Shown here piece by piece: positions 8,329-16,242 of a DNA stretch of 45,793 nucleotides; positions within the stretch are counted from its first letter, which is position 1; each line of letters opens with the position of its first letter. The position numbers and the translations under genes are program-made. Origin of the DNA: Gammaproteobacteria bacterium (lineage in GTDB: Bacteria > Pseudomonadota > Gammaproteobacteria > Pseudomonadales > Azotimanducaceae); the NCBI GenBank assembly GCA_009837725.1, contig VXSY01000110.1, forward strand, positions 38,376 to 84,168. The letters are read 5' to 3'. Below the pieces are notes generated by a model that saw only the letters and a program-made list of their open reading frames with translations, did not search any database and was not told the DNA's origin.

Positions 8329-9360
8329 GTGGACTTCGTCGGCAGTCACATCCTTTCTGTGGACCAGTTTGAGCAGAGCGGCATCGAACGCGTGTTCGCG
8401 GTGGCCGATGACATGCTGCCCTACGCCCGCCGCGAGCGCATGACACGGGTGCTCGCCGGGGCGATTCTCTCCAGCATGTTCTTCGAGCCGAGCACGCGCA
8501 CGCGGATTTCCTTCGGCTGTGCCTTCAACCTGCTCGGCGGCGATGTGCGCGAGATCGCCGAAGTGGGCGCTTCTTCCATCGCCAAGGGCGAGTCGCTGCA
8601 CGACACCGCGCGGGTGATGTCCGGCTACAGCGACGTGATCGTGATGCGCCACCCAGAGGCCGGCGCCGTGGCGGAGTTCGCGGAGACGTCGCGCGTGCCG
8701 GTCATCAACGGCGGCGACGGTGCCAACGAGCATCCGAGCCAGGCGCTGTTGGACCTCTACACCATCCGCACCGAAATCGCTGCCCGGGGCGGCTCCATCC
8801 ACGGCTTGCGCATCGCGTTGATCGGCGACCTCAAGTACGGTCGCGCCGTTCACTCACTGCTCAAGCTGCTGGCGCTGTTCGAGCGCATCGAGGTGCATCT
8901 CGTTTCCCCGCCGGGGCTCGAAGCGCCGGCCGACATCGTTCGCCGTCTGGCCGAGCGTGGCCATGACGTGAACCAGCACCACGACCTCGAGCAGGGAATC
9001 AGCCACGTGGACATCCTCTACGTCACGCGAACCCAGGAAGAACGCTTCCCCACCGCCGCCGAAGCCAACCGCTATCGGGGCCTGTTCCGCCTCAATCAGG
9101 AAATCTACACCCGCCACTGCGAACCGAACACGGTCATCATGCATCCCCTGCCGCGCGACTCCCGCCCCGCCGCCCAAGAACTCGACGAAGACCTCAACGC
9201 CAATCCCAACCTCGCCATCTTCCGGCAAACCGACAACGGCGTGCTGGTGCGCATGGCGCTGTTCGCGCTCATCCTCGACGTGGCCGAGACCGTGCACGAA
9301 ACCGCCGCCGAAGTGCGCTGGTTCACGGCCAAGCGCACCCCACCCAGGTTCCGCCACTGA
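8329..9360 (+). CDS. pyrB: Aspartate carbamoyltransferase catalytic subunit
   Basis: Catalyses carbamoyl phosphate + L-aspartate to N-carbamoyl-L-aspartate, the committed step of pyrimidine synthesis, in the cytosol. The carbamoyl-phosphate loop FFEPSTRTRISF (about residues 49-60), the GESLHDT loop with its Lys (AKGESLHD), RHPEAG, the NGGDG/HPSQALLDLYTI segment and HPLPRDSR are all present. I chose the GTG at 8329 because GGAGGG (8318-8323) sits at proper distance; this gives 343 residues, longer than the E. coli catalytic chain because of about 20 extra C-terminal residues and an extended N-terminus. No pyrI or pyrC-like partner is next to it, so allosteric regulation cannot be inferred. A perfect palindrome covers part of the ribosome-binding site. 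Confidence 0.95.
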   Translation: MDFVGSHILSVDQFEQSGIERVFAVADDMLPYARRERMTRVLAGAILSSMFFEPSTRTRISFGCAFNLLGGDVREIAEVGASSIAKGESLHDTARVMSGYSDVIVMRHPEAGAVAEFAETSRVPVINGGDGANEHPSQALLDLYTIRTEIAARGGSIHGLRIALIGDLKYGRAVHSLLKLLALFERIEVHLVSPPGLEAPADIVRRLAERGHDVNQHHDLEQGISHVDILYVTRTQEERFPTAAEANRYRGLFRLNQEIYTRHCEPNTVIMHPLPRDSRPAAQELDEDLNANPNLAIFRQTDNGVLVRMALFALILDVAETVHETAAEVRWFTAKRTPPRFRH

Positions 9361-9379
9361 CGCGCTGATCCTGGGTGGG
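9339..9379 (+). terminator. Inverted repeat across the pyrB stop codon
   Basis: CCCACCCAGG (9339-9348) pairs perfectly with CCTGGGTGGG (9370-9379), leaving a loop of 21 nt that contains the pyrB stop codon. No U-run follows, so it may be an atypical terminator or an mRNA-stabilising stem. Confidence 0.4.
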
Positions 9380-9468
9380 ATTCGCCGGGAAGGCATTCCG
9401 CCCACCGAGGTTGATGCCGCTATCTTGGGTGCGTAAGGTGCCCTCTTGCATTCACATGGGAGGCGACA

Positions 9469-10356
9469 GTGGCGGCGGACCCTGTATTGCGTCTGCGCCA
9501 GATTTGTCTGGTGGCGCGAGACCTGGAGTGGACCTCGAGCGTTCTTTGTGCGGCGTTCGATGCGCCGGTGGTGTTTCGGGATCCGCGCATGGCCGCTGGT
9601 GGCAATCTCACCAATACGCACATTCGGCTAGGCGACTCGTTCTTGGAGACGGTTTGTCCGACCGACCTAGCCTGGCAGCGTTCGACCACGCAGACGAGGT
9701 TGCTTGAGCGCAATGGCGACTGTGGCTACATGGCGATTGTGCAGGTGCCTGATGTCGCGGTGGCGTCGAAGTCGATGGCGGCCCAGGGTGACCAGATCGG
9801 CATCGTGTCGGGGGATTGGAACGTGTGTCCCGGCTCGCCGGGGTCGGGGCTCGCCGGGGTCAAGGCGGGGCGCTATCAGCTTGGCGAGGCGCTGCCGAAG
9901 GAGCCTGGAACCGTCTCCGGGGTGAACGTGCAGTTTCATCCACGCGACTTCGGCACGCTCGCGGAGATTCAGGAAAACTGGCCGGGAGCGGAAGAGTTCC
10001 CGCAGAACAAGGGCGCCTACTTCCCCGCTGGCAATACGTGGCAGCTAGGCGTGGACGCACGGCCTCACGGCGGCGTCACGACGGGATTCGCGGCGGTGGA
10101 AATCGCCCCTCGCGATGCGGACCCGGTCGAGATGTGCGCACGCTGGATGCGGGGGCTCGGAGCGGGTTGCACCATCGACCCGTCCGACCCTGCCACGTTG
10201 CGGCTAGCCGGCAACCAAACCATGCGTTTCGTCGCCCCGCGATCGAATGGCCGCACCGGCGTCGTCGGCGTGGACCTTTGGGCGGCGCCCGGCAGCCGAA
10301 GGAAGTTCGACACGATCGACCTTTGCGGCGTCACTTGGAGACTGGTCGAACGTTAG
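9469..10356 (+). CDS. Glyoxalase-like (VOC superfamily) two-domain protein
   Basis: The 295-residue product fits a VOC-type fold twice: a first half from LRLRQICLVARDLEWTSSVL to the HPRDFG region, and a second from VTTGFAAVEIAPRDADPVEM to the end, where a final strand reads FDTIDLCGVTWRLVER. VOC proteins bind a metal or small substrate and include glyoxalases, dioxygenases and epimerases; no metal-binding set could be assigned here, so the substrate is unknown. The start is GTG at 9469 with GGGAGG (9458-9463) upstream. It follows pyrB but has its own ribosome-binding site and a 108-nt gap. Nothing nearby suggests a pathway. Confidence 0.72.
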   Translation: MAADPVLRLRQICLVARDLEWTSSVLCAAFDAPVVFRDPRMAAGGNLTNTHIRLGDSFLETVCPTDLAWQRSTTQTRLLERNGDCGYMAIVQVPDVAVASKSMAAQGDQIGIVSGDWNVCPGSPGSGLAGVKAGRYQLGEALPKEPGTVSGVNVQFHPRDFGTLAEIQENWPGAEEFPQNKGAYFPAGNTWQLGVDARPHGGVTTGFAAVEIAPRDADPVEMCARWMRGLGAGCTIDPSDPATLRLAGNQTMRFVAPRSNGRTGVVGVDLWAAPGSRRKFDTIDLCGVTWRLVER

Positions 10357-10601
10357 TGTCTCACCTTGGCCGTTCCTGACGTGGCGGATGGCCACTGGGA
10401 TTGGTAGCCCGTGTCGACTGGTTGTCGGCACGGCGCTCTGGAGGGAGGGCGTCTCGCCCTCATGCGCGCTGTCAGTCGCGCCTCTCGCAGGAGCTGCGGA
10501 TTCGCTGCGCGCCTCGCGGCGCGATGGAGGGCGGGACGCCCTCCGTCCGGGGGACGCACCAAAGTCCTGGCACACCCCCTCCCTTCGAGGACGAGGCGGC
10601 G
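10357..10601. repeat. Gene-free stretch with paired GGAGGGCG palindromes
   Basis: No gene was seen between the VOC gene and etfA, which converge here. The stretch contains two GC-rich palindromes, GGAGGGAGGGCGTCTCGCCC (from 10440) and GGAGGGCGGGACGCCCTCC (10526-10544), in opposite orientation about 65 nt apart, with further Cys-box-like GCGC stems between them. The first matches a segment inside dnaX (32858-32882) over 25 nt with one mismatch, so it is a dispersed repeat. It may double as a bidirectional terminator. Confidence 0.65.
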
Positions 10602-11531
10602 CTAAAGCGCTGCTTCCAGTTCGGGCAGGGCGTTGAAGAGGTCTGCCACCAGGCCGTAGTCCGCCACCTGGAAGATGGGGGCGTCCTCATCCTTGTTGAT
10701 GGCGACGATGACCTTGGAGTCCTTCATGCCGGCGAGGTGCTGGATGGCGCCAGAGATACCCACCGCGATGTAGAGGTCGGGAGCGACGATCTTGCCGGTC
10801 TGACCCACCTGCATGTCGTTCGGGGCGAAGCCGGCGTCCACCGCTGCCCGCGATGCGCCGATGGCCGCTCCGAGCTTGTCGGCGATGCCTTCGAGGAGAA
10901 CAAAGTTATCGCCGCTTTGCATGCCGCGACCGCCGGAAATGATGACCGTGGCGGCGGTGAGTTCCGGGCGTTCCGAGGCGGCGATTTCCTCGCCAACGAA
11001 GCTCGACTTGCCTTCGTCGTGGGCCGTGCCAACGGCCTCCACCGCGCCGCTGCCGCCGCCCGCGGGCGCCGGATCGAAGCCCGTGCCGCGCACCGAAACC
11101 ACGCGCTTGGCGTCGCCCGACTTCACGGTGGCGATGGCGTTGCCGGCGTAGATGGGGCGCCGGAACGTGTCCGGCGCGTCGACCCCGATGATGTCGGACA
11201 CCATCTGCGTATCGAGCAGGGCTGCCGCTCTCGGCAGGAAGTTCTTGCCGGTGGTGGTGTGGGCACCGAGGATGTGGTCGTAGGCGGCGCCAATCTCGGC
11301 GATCAGCGCGCCCATGTTCTCGGCGAGCTGGTGTTCGTAGGACGGCGCGTCGGCGAGCAGCACTTTGCGCACGCCATCGATCGCGGCGGCTTCGTCCGCC
11401 ACCGAGGCGCAGCCAGCTCCGGCGACCAGCACGTCGATTTCGCCGCCGATCTCGAGTGCAGCGGCAAAGACGTTGAGGGTTACGGGCCTAAGTGCCGAGT
11501 TGTCGTGTTCGGCGACGACGAGAACGGTCAT
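10602..11531 (-). CDS. etfA: Electron transfer flavoprotein subunit alpha
   Basis: FAD-carrying subunit of the ETF heterodimer, which accepts electrons from acyl-CoA and other dehydrogenases and passes them to ETF-ubiquinone oxidoreductase. The 309-residue product has the N-terminal ETF domain (to about 185) and the C-terminal FAD-binding domain, with the family signature around [36 protein letters not shown] and [17 protein letters not shown]. Its start overlaps the etfB stop by 4 nt (ATGA). Partner etfB lies just upstream and the membrane acceptor gene is divergent at 12719, so the complete electron route is encoded together. Confidence 0.97.
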   Translation of the reverse strand: MTVLVVAEHDNSALRPVTLNVFAAALEIGGEIDVLVAGAGCASVADEAAAIDGVRKVLLADAPSYEHQLAENMGALIAEIGAAYDHILGAHTTTGKNFLPRAAALLDTQMVSDIIGVDAPDTFRRPIYAGNAIATVKSGDAKRVVSVRGTGFDPAPAGGGSGAVEAVGTAHDEGKSSFVGEEIAASERPELTAATVIISGGRGMQSGDNFVLLEGIADKLGAAIGASRAAVDAGFAPNDMQVGQTGKIVAPDLYIAVGISGAIQHLAGMKDSKVIVAINKDEDAPIFQVADYGLVADLFNALPELEAAL

Positions 11532-12280
11532 TCGATCACCTTCGCTTCGTTTTTCAGCTTGTCCACCAGATCCTCAACGCTCTCGACCTTGATGCCGGCC
11601 TGCCGGTCTGGCGGCGGCGCGACGTTCAGCACTTCCGTGCGGGGCGTCACGTCGACGCCGAGGGCCTCGGGCGAGGTCACGTCGAGGGGCTTGCGCTTCG
11701 CCTTCATGATGTTCGGCAGCGAGGCGTAGCGGGGTTCGTTGAGGCGCAGGTCCGTGGTGACGACCACGGGCATTTTCAGCGCTACCGTCTGCAGGCCGCC
11801 GTCGACCTCTCGTGTGACTTCGGCACTGTCCCCGTTCACGGACACATTGGAGGCGAACGTGCCTTGGGCGAGGCCCGTCAGCGCTGCAAACATCTGCCCG
11901 GTCTGGCCGTTGTCGCCGTCGATGCTCTGCTTGCCGAAGATGACGATGCCGGGTTGTTCGCTGTCGTACACGGCCTTGAGCACCTTGGCGATGGCGAGCG
12001 GTTCGAGGGCTGCGTCCGCCTCCACCAGAATGGCGCGGTCCGCGCCGAGGGCGAGACAGGTGCGAAGCTGCTCTTGCGCGGAGCCCTCCCCCACTGCCAC
12101 GGCGATCACCTCTTCCGCGACGCCGGCTTCCTTGAGCCGCACCGCCTCCTCGATTCCGATCTCGCAGAATGGATTGACGGCCATCTTCACGTTGCCGAGA
12201 TCGACGCCCGTCCCGTCGGGTTTCACCCGCACCTTGACGTTGGCGTCCACCACCCGCTTGACGGGTACCAGTACCTTCAT
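11528..12280 (-). CDS. etfB: Electron transfer flavoprotein subunit beta
   Basis: AMP-binding subunit of ETF. The 250-residue product starts [19 protein letters not shown] and shows the family patterns [36 protein letters not shown] and the recognition-loop region near [20 protein letters not shown]. The C-terminal arm ends in Lys/Glu-rich sequence. Length is typical. It is the first gene of a two-gene unit with etfA and is separated from the divergent ETF-QO gene by 438 nt that hold a copy of a 210-bp repeat. Confidence 0.97.
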   Translation of the reverse strand: MKVLVPVKRVVDANVKVRVKPDGTGVDLGNVKMAVNPFCEIGIEEAVRLKEAGVAEEVIAVAVGEGSAQEQLRTCLALGADRAILVEADAALEPLAIAKVLKAVYDSEQPGIVIFGKQSIDGDNGQTGQMFAALTGLAQGTFASNVSVNGDSAEVTREVDGGLQTVALKMPVVVTTDLRLNEPRYASLPNIMKAKRKPLDVTSPEALGVDVTPRTEVLNVAPPPDRQAGIKVESVEDLVDKLKNEAKVIE

Positions 12281-12417
12281 TGAACGACCTCATGTTCGAA
12301 AGCGGCGGTTGCCCATGCGCCGCGACAAAGCCGCGCATTTTCCTACATCGCAACAAAAAAGGCACGCCGGCAATGACAAGAGGCCAGCGTTCGGCAACGC
12401 CGACCAGGTTCGCGCCC

Positions 12418-12620
12418 TGGCGGGGACGCATGGCCGCGGACGGCAGGGAACTGGGCCGCTTCATTGCCACCAACAGGCCCGTCTCGCGGGGTGACGGCTG
12501 GTTGCTCCTTCGGGCCCTTGATTGCTTCGCCTTCGGCGGGAGGAGCGTGATGGGCCGTCGCTTCGAGTCGCGTATGGAACCGCGCTATCCGGCCGGCACG
12601 TTGGTGTTGGTACGGCTTCG
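12418..12620 (-). repeat. Copy C of a dispersed element of about 210 bp
   Basis: Read on the minus strand, this stretch matches the two direct copies at 35007-35226 and 35275-35496 over most of its length. Shared landmarks are a CACCAACG block, GGCCCATCACGCTCCTC, CGCCGAAGGCGAAGCAA, a GGAGCAACCAGCC block and GCGTCCCCGCC. The frame is not conserved as a gene: the matching part reads as low-complexity Arg-rich sequence and contains no recognisable domain. Confidence 0.85.
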
Positions 12621-12680
12621 ATGCACTGCTGTTGGAAATCCACCAAAAGCGAGCCCGCCTGTCCGCCAACCCCACCCATC

Positions 12681-12686
12681 TATAAT
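12681..12686 (+). promoter_or_regulatory. Candidate -10 box of the ETF-QO gene
   Basis: A perfect TATAAT hexamer stands out in GC-rich surroundings, 33 nt upstream of the chosen ATG. A -35 hexamer at the right distance (around 12658) matches poorly. A transcript starting near 12693 would leave a leader of about 26 nt with AAGGA before the ATG. Confidence 0.5.
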
Positions 12687-12718
12687 TGCAAACGAGCCAA
12701 GCCCAACAAGGACCCCAC

Positions 12719-14380
12719 ATGGAAGACCAACCCCGCGAGTCCATGGATTTCGATGTCGTCATCGTTGGCGGTGGGCCTTCCGGCTTGGCAGCCGCCTGTA
12801 GGCTGATGCAGCTCGGCAACGAAGCCGGACGCGAGCTTTCCGTCTGCCTCGTGGAGAAGGGCTCCGAGATCGGCGCCCACATCCTCTCCGGCGCCGTGCT
12901 GGCGCCGAAGTCGCTGAATGAGCTGTTTCCCGACGCGGCGGCGAACGGCGCGCCGCTCGACAACCCCGTCACCGACGACCGCTTCTACTTCCTCGTCAAC
13001 GACACCAACCGCATCCTCCTGCCGATGTGGACAATCCCCGGTGAGAGCAAGAACCGCGGCAACTACGCGCTCTCGCTCGGCAATCTCTGCCGCTGGCTCG
13101 GCACCCAGGCCGAGGAACTCGGCGCGAACGTGTTTCCGGGCTTTGCCGCCGCCGAGATCCTCTACGGTGAGGATGGTTCCGTGCGCGGCATTGCCACCAA
13201 GGACATGGGGGTCGATGCGAGCGGCGAGCGCAAGTCGGTGTTCGAACCTGGCTACGAGCTGCGCGCCAAGTACACGCTCTTCGCCGAGGGCTGTCGCGGG
13301 CATCTCGGCAAGGAACTCATGGCCAAGTTCGGCCTCGCCAAGGACTCCGCAACGCAGCACTACGCCATTGGCCTGAAGGAGCTTTGGGACGTGGACCCGG
13401 AACGCCACCAGCCGGGCGCCGTGGTGCATGCGGTGGGTTGGCCGCTCGGTCGGGTGCGCGGCACGAGTGGCGGGTCATTCCTCTACCACCTGCCGAACGA
13501 CCAGGTTTCCCTCGGCATCATCGTCGACTTGTCGTATCGCAATCCGCATCTATCGCCCTTCGACGAACTGCAACGGCTCAAGCACCATCCCCTGTTTGCC
13601 GACGTGCTGCAGGGCGGGCGCCGCGTGGCGTACGGTGCCCGCGCCATCGTCAAGGGCGGCATCCGGGCACTGCCCCGCCTGACGGTGCCTGGAGCTGCGC
13701 TGGTGGGCGACGACGCCGGCTTCCTGAATGCCCTCAAGATCAAGGGCTCGCACACCGCCATGAAGTCGGGGATGCTGGCGGCGGAGTCGGTTTTCGATGC
13801 GCTCGAACGGGGCGAGGAGAACACCGAACTCGCCGATTTCGGCGACCGCGTGAACGACTCGTGGCTGGGCCGGGAGTTGCACGCTGCCCGCAACATCCAG
13901 CCGGGACTGCACAAGTTCGGCACCCTGTTTGGCGCCACCTATGCCTGGGTCGATCAGAAGATCGCTCGCGGGCACATGCCGTTCACGCTCACCGACCCGA
14001 CACCCGACCACGCCACCTTGGTGCCGGCGACGAAGGCACGCGTGATCGACTATCCGAAACCGGACGGCGAACTCTCCTTCGACAAGCTCTCGTCGGTTTT
14101 CCTCTCGAGCACCAACCACGAGGAGGACCAGCCCTGCCACCTCACGCTGGCGGACGCCGCAGTGCCCATCCGCGACAACCTGCCGATGTACGACGAGCCG
14201 GCGCAGCGCTATTGCCCCGCAGGGGTGTACGAGGTGGTGGAGGAGGAAGGCGAATCCCGTTTCCAGATCAATGCGCAGAACTGCGTCCACTGCAAGACCT
14301 GCGACATCAAGGACCCGGCCCAGAACATCACTTGGGTGGTGCCGGAGGGGATGGGGGGGCCGAACTACCCGAACATGTAG
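12719..14380 (+). CDS. Electron transfer flavoprotein-ubiquinone oxidoreductase
   Basis: Membrane-associated iron-sulfur flavoprotein that oxidises reduced ETF and reduces ubiquinone. The 553-residue product has an N-terminal FAD-binding Rossmann motif (VVIVGGGPSGLAAACRL, about 11-27), the central quinone-binding and FAD domains (GCRGHLGKEL, VGDDAGFLNALKIKGSHTAMKSG), and a C-terminal 4Fe-4S domain with cysteines in YCPAGVYE and NCVHCKTCDIKDPAQNITW. The ATG at 12719 has AAGGA 6-7 nt upstream; the longer frame from 12686 begins inside the putative -10 box and is rejected. Divergent from etfBA, with which it forms a functional unit. Confidence 0.97.
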   Translation: MEDQPRESMDFDVVIVGGGPSGLAAACRLMQLGNEAGRELSVCLVEKGSEIGAHILSGAVLAPKSLNELFPDAAANGAPLDNPVTDDRFYFLVNDTNRILLPMWTIPGESKNRGNYALSLGNLCRWLGTQAEELGANVFPGFAAAEILYGEDGSVRGIATKDMGVDASGERKSVFEPGYELRAKYTLFAEGCRGHLGKELMAKFGLAKDSATQHYAIGLKELWDVDPERHQPGAVVHAVGWPLGRVRGTSGGSFLYHLPNDQVSLGIIVDLSYRNPHLSPFDELQRLKHHPLFADVLQGGRRVAYGARAIVKGGIRALPRLTVPGAALVGDDAGFLNALKIKGSHTAMKSGMLAAESVFDALERGEENTELADFGDRVNDSWLGRELHAARNIQPGLHKFGTLFGATYAWVDQKIARGHMPFTLTDPTPDHATLVPATKARVIDYPKPDGELSFDKLSSVFLSSTNHEEDQPCHLTLADAAVPIRDNLPMYDEPAQRYCPAGVYEVVEEEGESRFQINAQNCVHCKTCDIKDPAQNITWVVPEGMGGPNYPNM

Positions 14381-14415
14381 CTACGGGTTGGCGTGCCGCC
14401 AGCACGGAAGGGTGT

Positions 14416-14952
14416 CTAGTCGGTGGCTTGGCCTAGCACGAAGCGGGCGCCGGCGCTCCAGATGCTCACCTCGCCGCTCGATTCTGTTTCTGCGATGTCC
14501 ACGAGGCGGTAGAAGACGCTGCGAGCGATCAGGGCCCGCAAGCCGTCACGCACCTCGACGTAGGGCCGTGGCTCGGCGGGAGTTCCGGCCACCGTGATGG
14601 GGTGCTCCGCATCCGCCTGCACCGCATCGTCGAGGTTGGTCGCGAAAACTAGGCGCCGCTCCCTTCCTTCCCCACTCGACTCCATATCTACGGCGATGAA
14701 AGGCGCGTCCTCCACCTCGATGGCGAGCTTTTCCGGAGGCGTCACCAGATAGTGCTGGCCGTTCTCCAAGCGCAGGATGGTGGAGAAAACCCTGGCGATG
14801 GCGATGCGGCGGATGGCAACGCCTTCGTGAAACCACGTGCCGTCGGCGGCGATGCGGATGTCGATGCTGCCCACGCGCTCCGGCTGCCACAGGTGCACCG
14901 GCGGCAGGCGGCGGTTCTGCGCCGTCTCCAGCAATTGCGTGAATGGATCCAT
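14416..14952 (-). CDS. DUF1285 family protein
   Basis: Conserved protein of unknown biochemical role, found in many proteobacteria. The 178-residue product shows the family patterns PPVHLWQPERVGSIDIRI, ADGTWFHEGVAIRR, a strand HYLVTPPEKLAIEVEDAPF and the closing VSIWSAGARFVLG. No signal peptide or membrane segment is seen, so it should be cytosolic. I chose ATG at 14952; a GTG two codons upstream (14958) is an alternative, and neither has a strong ribosome-binding site. Gene order, upstream of nothing obvious and downstream of moaA on the same strand, does not reveal a function. Confidence 0.85.
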   Translation of the reverse strand: MDPFTQLLETAQNRRLPPVHLWQPERVGSIDIRIAADGTWFHEGVAIRRIAIARVFSTILRLENGQHYLVTPPEKLAIEVEDAPFIAVDMESSGEGRERRLVFATNLDDAVQADAEHPITVAGTPAEPRPYVEVRDGLRALIARSVFYRLVDIAETESSGEVSIWSAGARFVLGQATD

Positions 14953-14987
14953 CGCCACGGTGGGCGCGGCTGGCTATCCGCCGATAA

Positions 14988-15091
14988 ACGCGCGCCCTTG
15001 CGGGCGCGTTGGCAGTTGCCTCGCAACTGCTGAGGTGTGCTGCGGATCAGCCACCGATGAACTTCATCACCGTCACCTCGCCCGTAAAGGA
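14988..15091. repeat. Palindromic repeat at the 3' end of moaA
   Basis: Just after the moaA stop codon (15047-15049) lie the two stems also seen in gspH: GCAGTTGC/GCAACTGC with a 3-nt loop (about 15011-15030) and GCGCCC/GGGCGC (about 14991-15008). Homology to the gspH copy continues through the last 14 codons of moaA to about 15091. Because the closing Gly-Gly is an authentic feature of MoaA, this copy is probably the original arrangement and the gspH copy the derived one. The stems may also serve as a transcript end. Confidence 0.85.
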
Positions 15092-16012
15092 CAGCGTCTG
15101 CTTGTCGCCGAGTGCTGCTAGCAAAAGGCGCTGCAACGCCACCCGGGCACCATCGTCCGGCAGCGCGAGCAGGTCCTTCATGTCGTGGCGGTGGCTGCTC
15201 GACAGGCAGCCGTAAAGGAAGCCGTTGGAGGAAAGCCTGAGGCGCGTGCAGGAGGCGCAGAACGGCTCCGATTCGTTGGCGATGATGCCGAACACGCCGC
15301 GCCCCGGCACCTCGAAACGCACCGAAGTCGAGTCGAAGGCGGCATCGGTCCGGGCGTATTCGTAGCGCGAGCCAATCAGGCCGAGGATGTCCTCCATGCC
15401 GAAGAAGTCGCGCACGAACGACGCGCCCTGCTGCAGGTGCCCCATGTTCATCAGTTCGATGTAGCGCAGCTCAATGCCGCGATCGAGGCAGTAGTCGAGC
15501 ATGGGCAGCACCTGGTCCACATTCGCGGTGCGCATGGGTACCATGTTGACCTTCACCTTGAGGCCGGCCTCAAGCATGAGGTCGATCCCATGCAGCACCG
15601 TGGCGAGATCGCCGCTCCGGGCGATGGCGCGGAAGCGGGCCGGATCCAAGGTATCGAGGCTGACGTTGATGCGGCGGACGCCAGAGTCGATCACGGTGTG
15701 CGCCTTGCGCGGCAGAAGCTGCCCATTGGTGGTGATGGACACGTCGGCAAGCCCGAGCGCCATCACTTGCGGCAGCACTTCCTCAAACTTCGGCGACAAC
15801 AGCGGCTCGCCCCCGGTGATGCGCAGCTTCTCGATCCCCGCCGACTCGATGAGCAGGCGCACCGCGCGCACGAGTTCGCTGGCAGACAGTTCCAGTGCCG
15901 CTGCCTGCAGCCGCTTGCCGTCCGGCACGCAATAGGTGCAGGCGTAGTTGCAGGCCGCAGTGAGGCTGAGCCGAAGATTGCGGAAACGCCGGCCTTGGGC
16001 GTCGACGATCAT
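15047..16012 (-). CDS. moaA: GTP 3',8-cyclase MoaA
   Basis: Radical SAM enzyme that starts molybdopterin synthesis by cyclising GTP. The 321-residue product has the N-terminal radical SAM cluster CNYACTYC (C21, C25, C28), RITGGEPLL for SAM contact, the second cluster ligands FCASC (C252, C255) and C269, and the C-terminal Gly-Gly needed for activity. The ATG at 16012 gives normal length; an in-frame extension to 16126 is Arg/His-rich and unlikely. No other moa or moe genes are near, but a molybdenum hydroxylase that would need the cofactor lies at 40242. The last 14 codons are part of a segment duplicated at the start of gspH. Confidence 0.96.
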   Translation of the reverse strand: MIVDAQGRRFRNLRLSLTAACNYACTYCVPDGKRLQAAALELSASELVRAVRLLIESAGIEKLRITGGEPLLSPKFEEVLPQVMALGLADVSITTNGQLLPRKAHTVIDSGVRRINVSLDTLDPARFRAIARSGDLATVLHGIDLMLEAGLKVKVNMVPMRTANVDQVLPMLDYCLDRGIELRYIELMNMGHLQQGASFVRDFFGMEDILGLIGSRYEYARTDAAFDSTSVRFEVPGRGVFGIIANESEPFCASCTRLRLSSNGFLYGCLSSSHRHDMKDLLALPDDGARVALQRLLLAALGDKQTLSFTGEVTVMKFIGG

Positions 16013-16118
16013 GGGAGGGTGCTGTTCATCCGAACCGGGATCATACCCTGTTGCGCGGCACGGAACGAAATCGACGGACGTGCGGAGCCGGCAATGCGGA
16101 GCGAATCGGTGGTCGCTG

Positions 16119-16206
16119 GCCCGCATTTCTCACCAGCCCTCGTAGCGAGGGCGACGAGGCGAGTACATCGTCGTCCGCAGTAGAGGGATGGTGAGAAATG
16201 CGGGCT
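16119..16206. repeat. MITE-like element with terminal inverted repeats
   Basis: Arms GCCCGCATTTCTCACCAGCC (from 16119) and GGATGGTGAGAAATGCGGGC (to 16205) are inverted repeats of about 22 nt with one or two mismatches around a core of about 40 nt. A partial copy in the same orientation as the reverse complement lies at about 21429-21475, and a shorter match lies near 143-170. The element sits in the gap between moaA and the binding-protein gene and reaches the latter's upstream region. No coding capacity. Confidence 0.8.
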
Positions 16207-16242
16207 AGTATGTCGGATCAAGAAAGTCCATTGGAGAAGACC

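Larger units (their letters stand above)
12281..12718. other. Non-coding region between etfB and the ETF-QO gene
   Basis: No gene was found in this 438-nt gap. It contains a copy of the 210-bp dispersed element (about 12418-12620, listed separately). A TATAAT box at 12681-12686 lies 33 nt before the ETF-QO start codon and is a likely -10 element; the matching -35 is weak. Confidence 0.6.

Noticed and set aside
7013-8443. Plus-strand open frame of 476 codons opposite gspE running into pyrB
   Set aside because: It is the mirror of gspE, with His/Asp/Arg-rich low-complexity product; gspE itself has all ATPase motifs.
15047-16126. Longer MoaA starting at 16126
   Set aside because: The additional 38 residues are low-complexity; the ATG at 16012 gives normal MoaA length and the N-terminal pattern before the first cysteine cluster.
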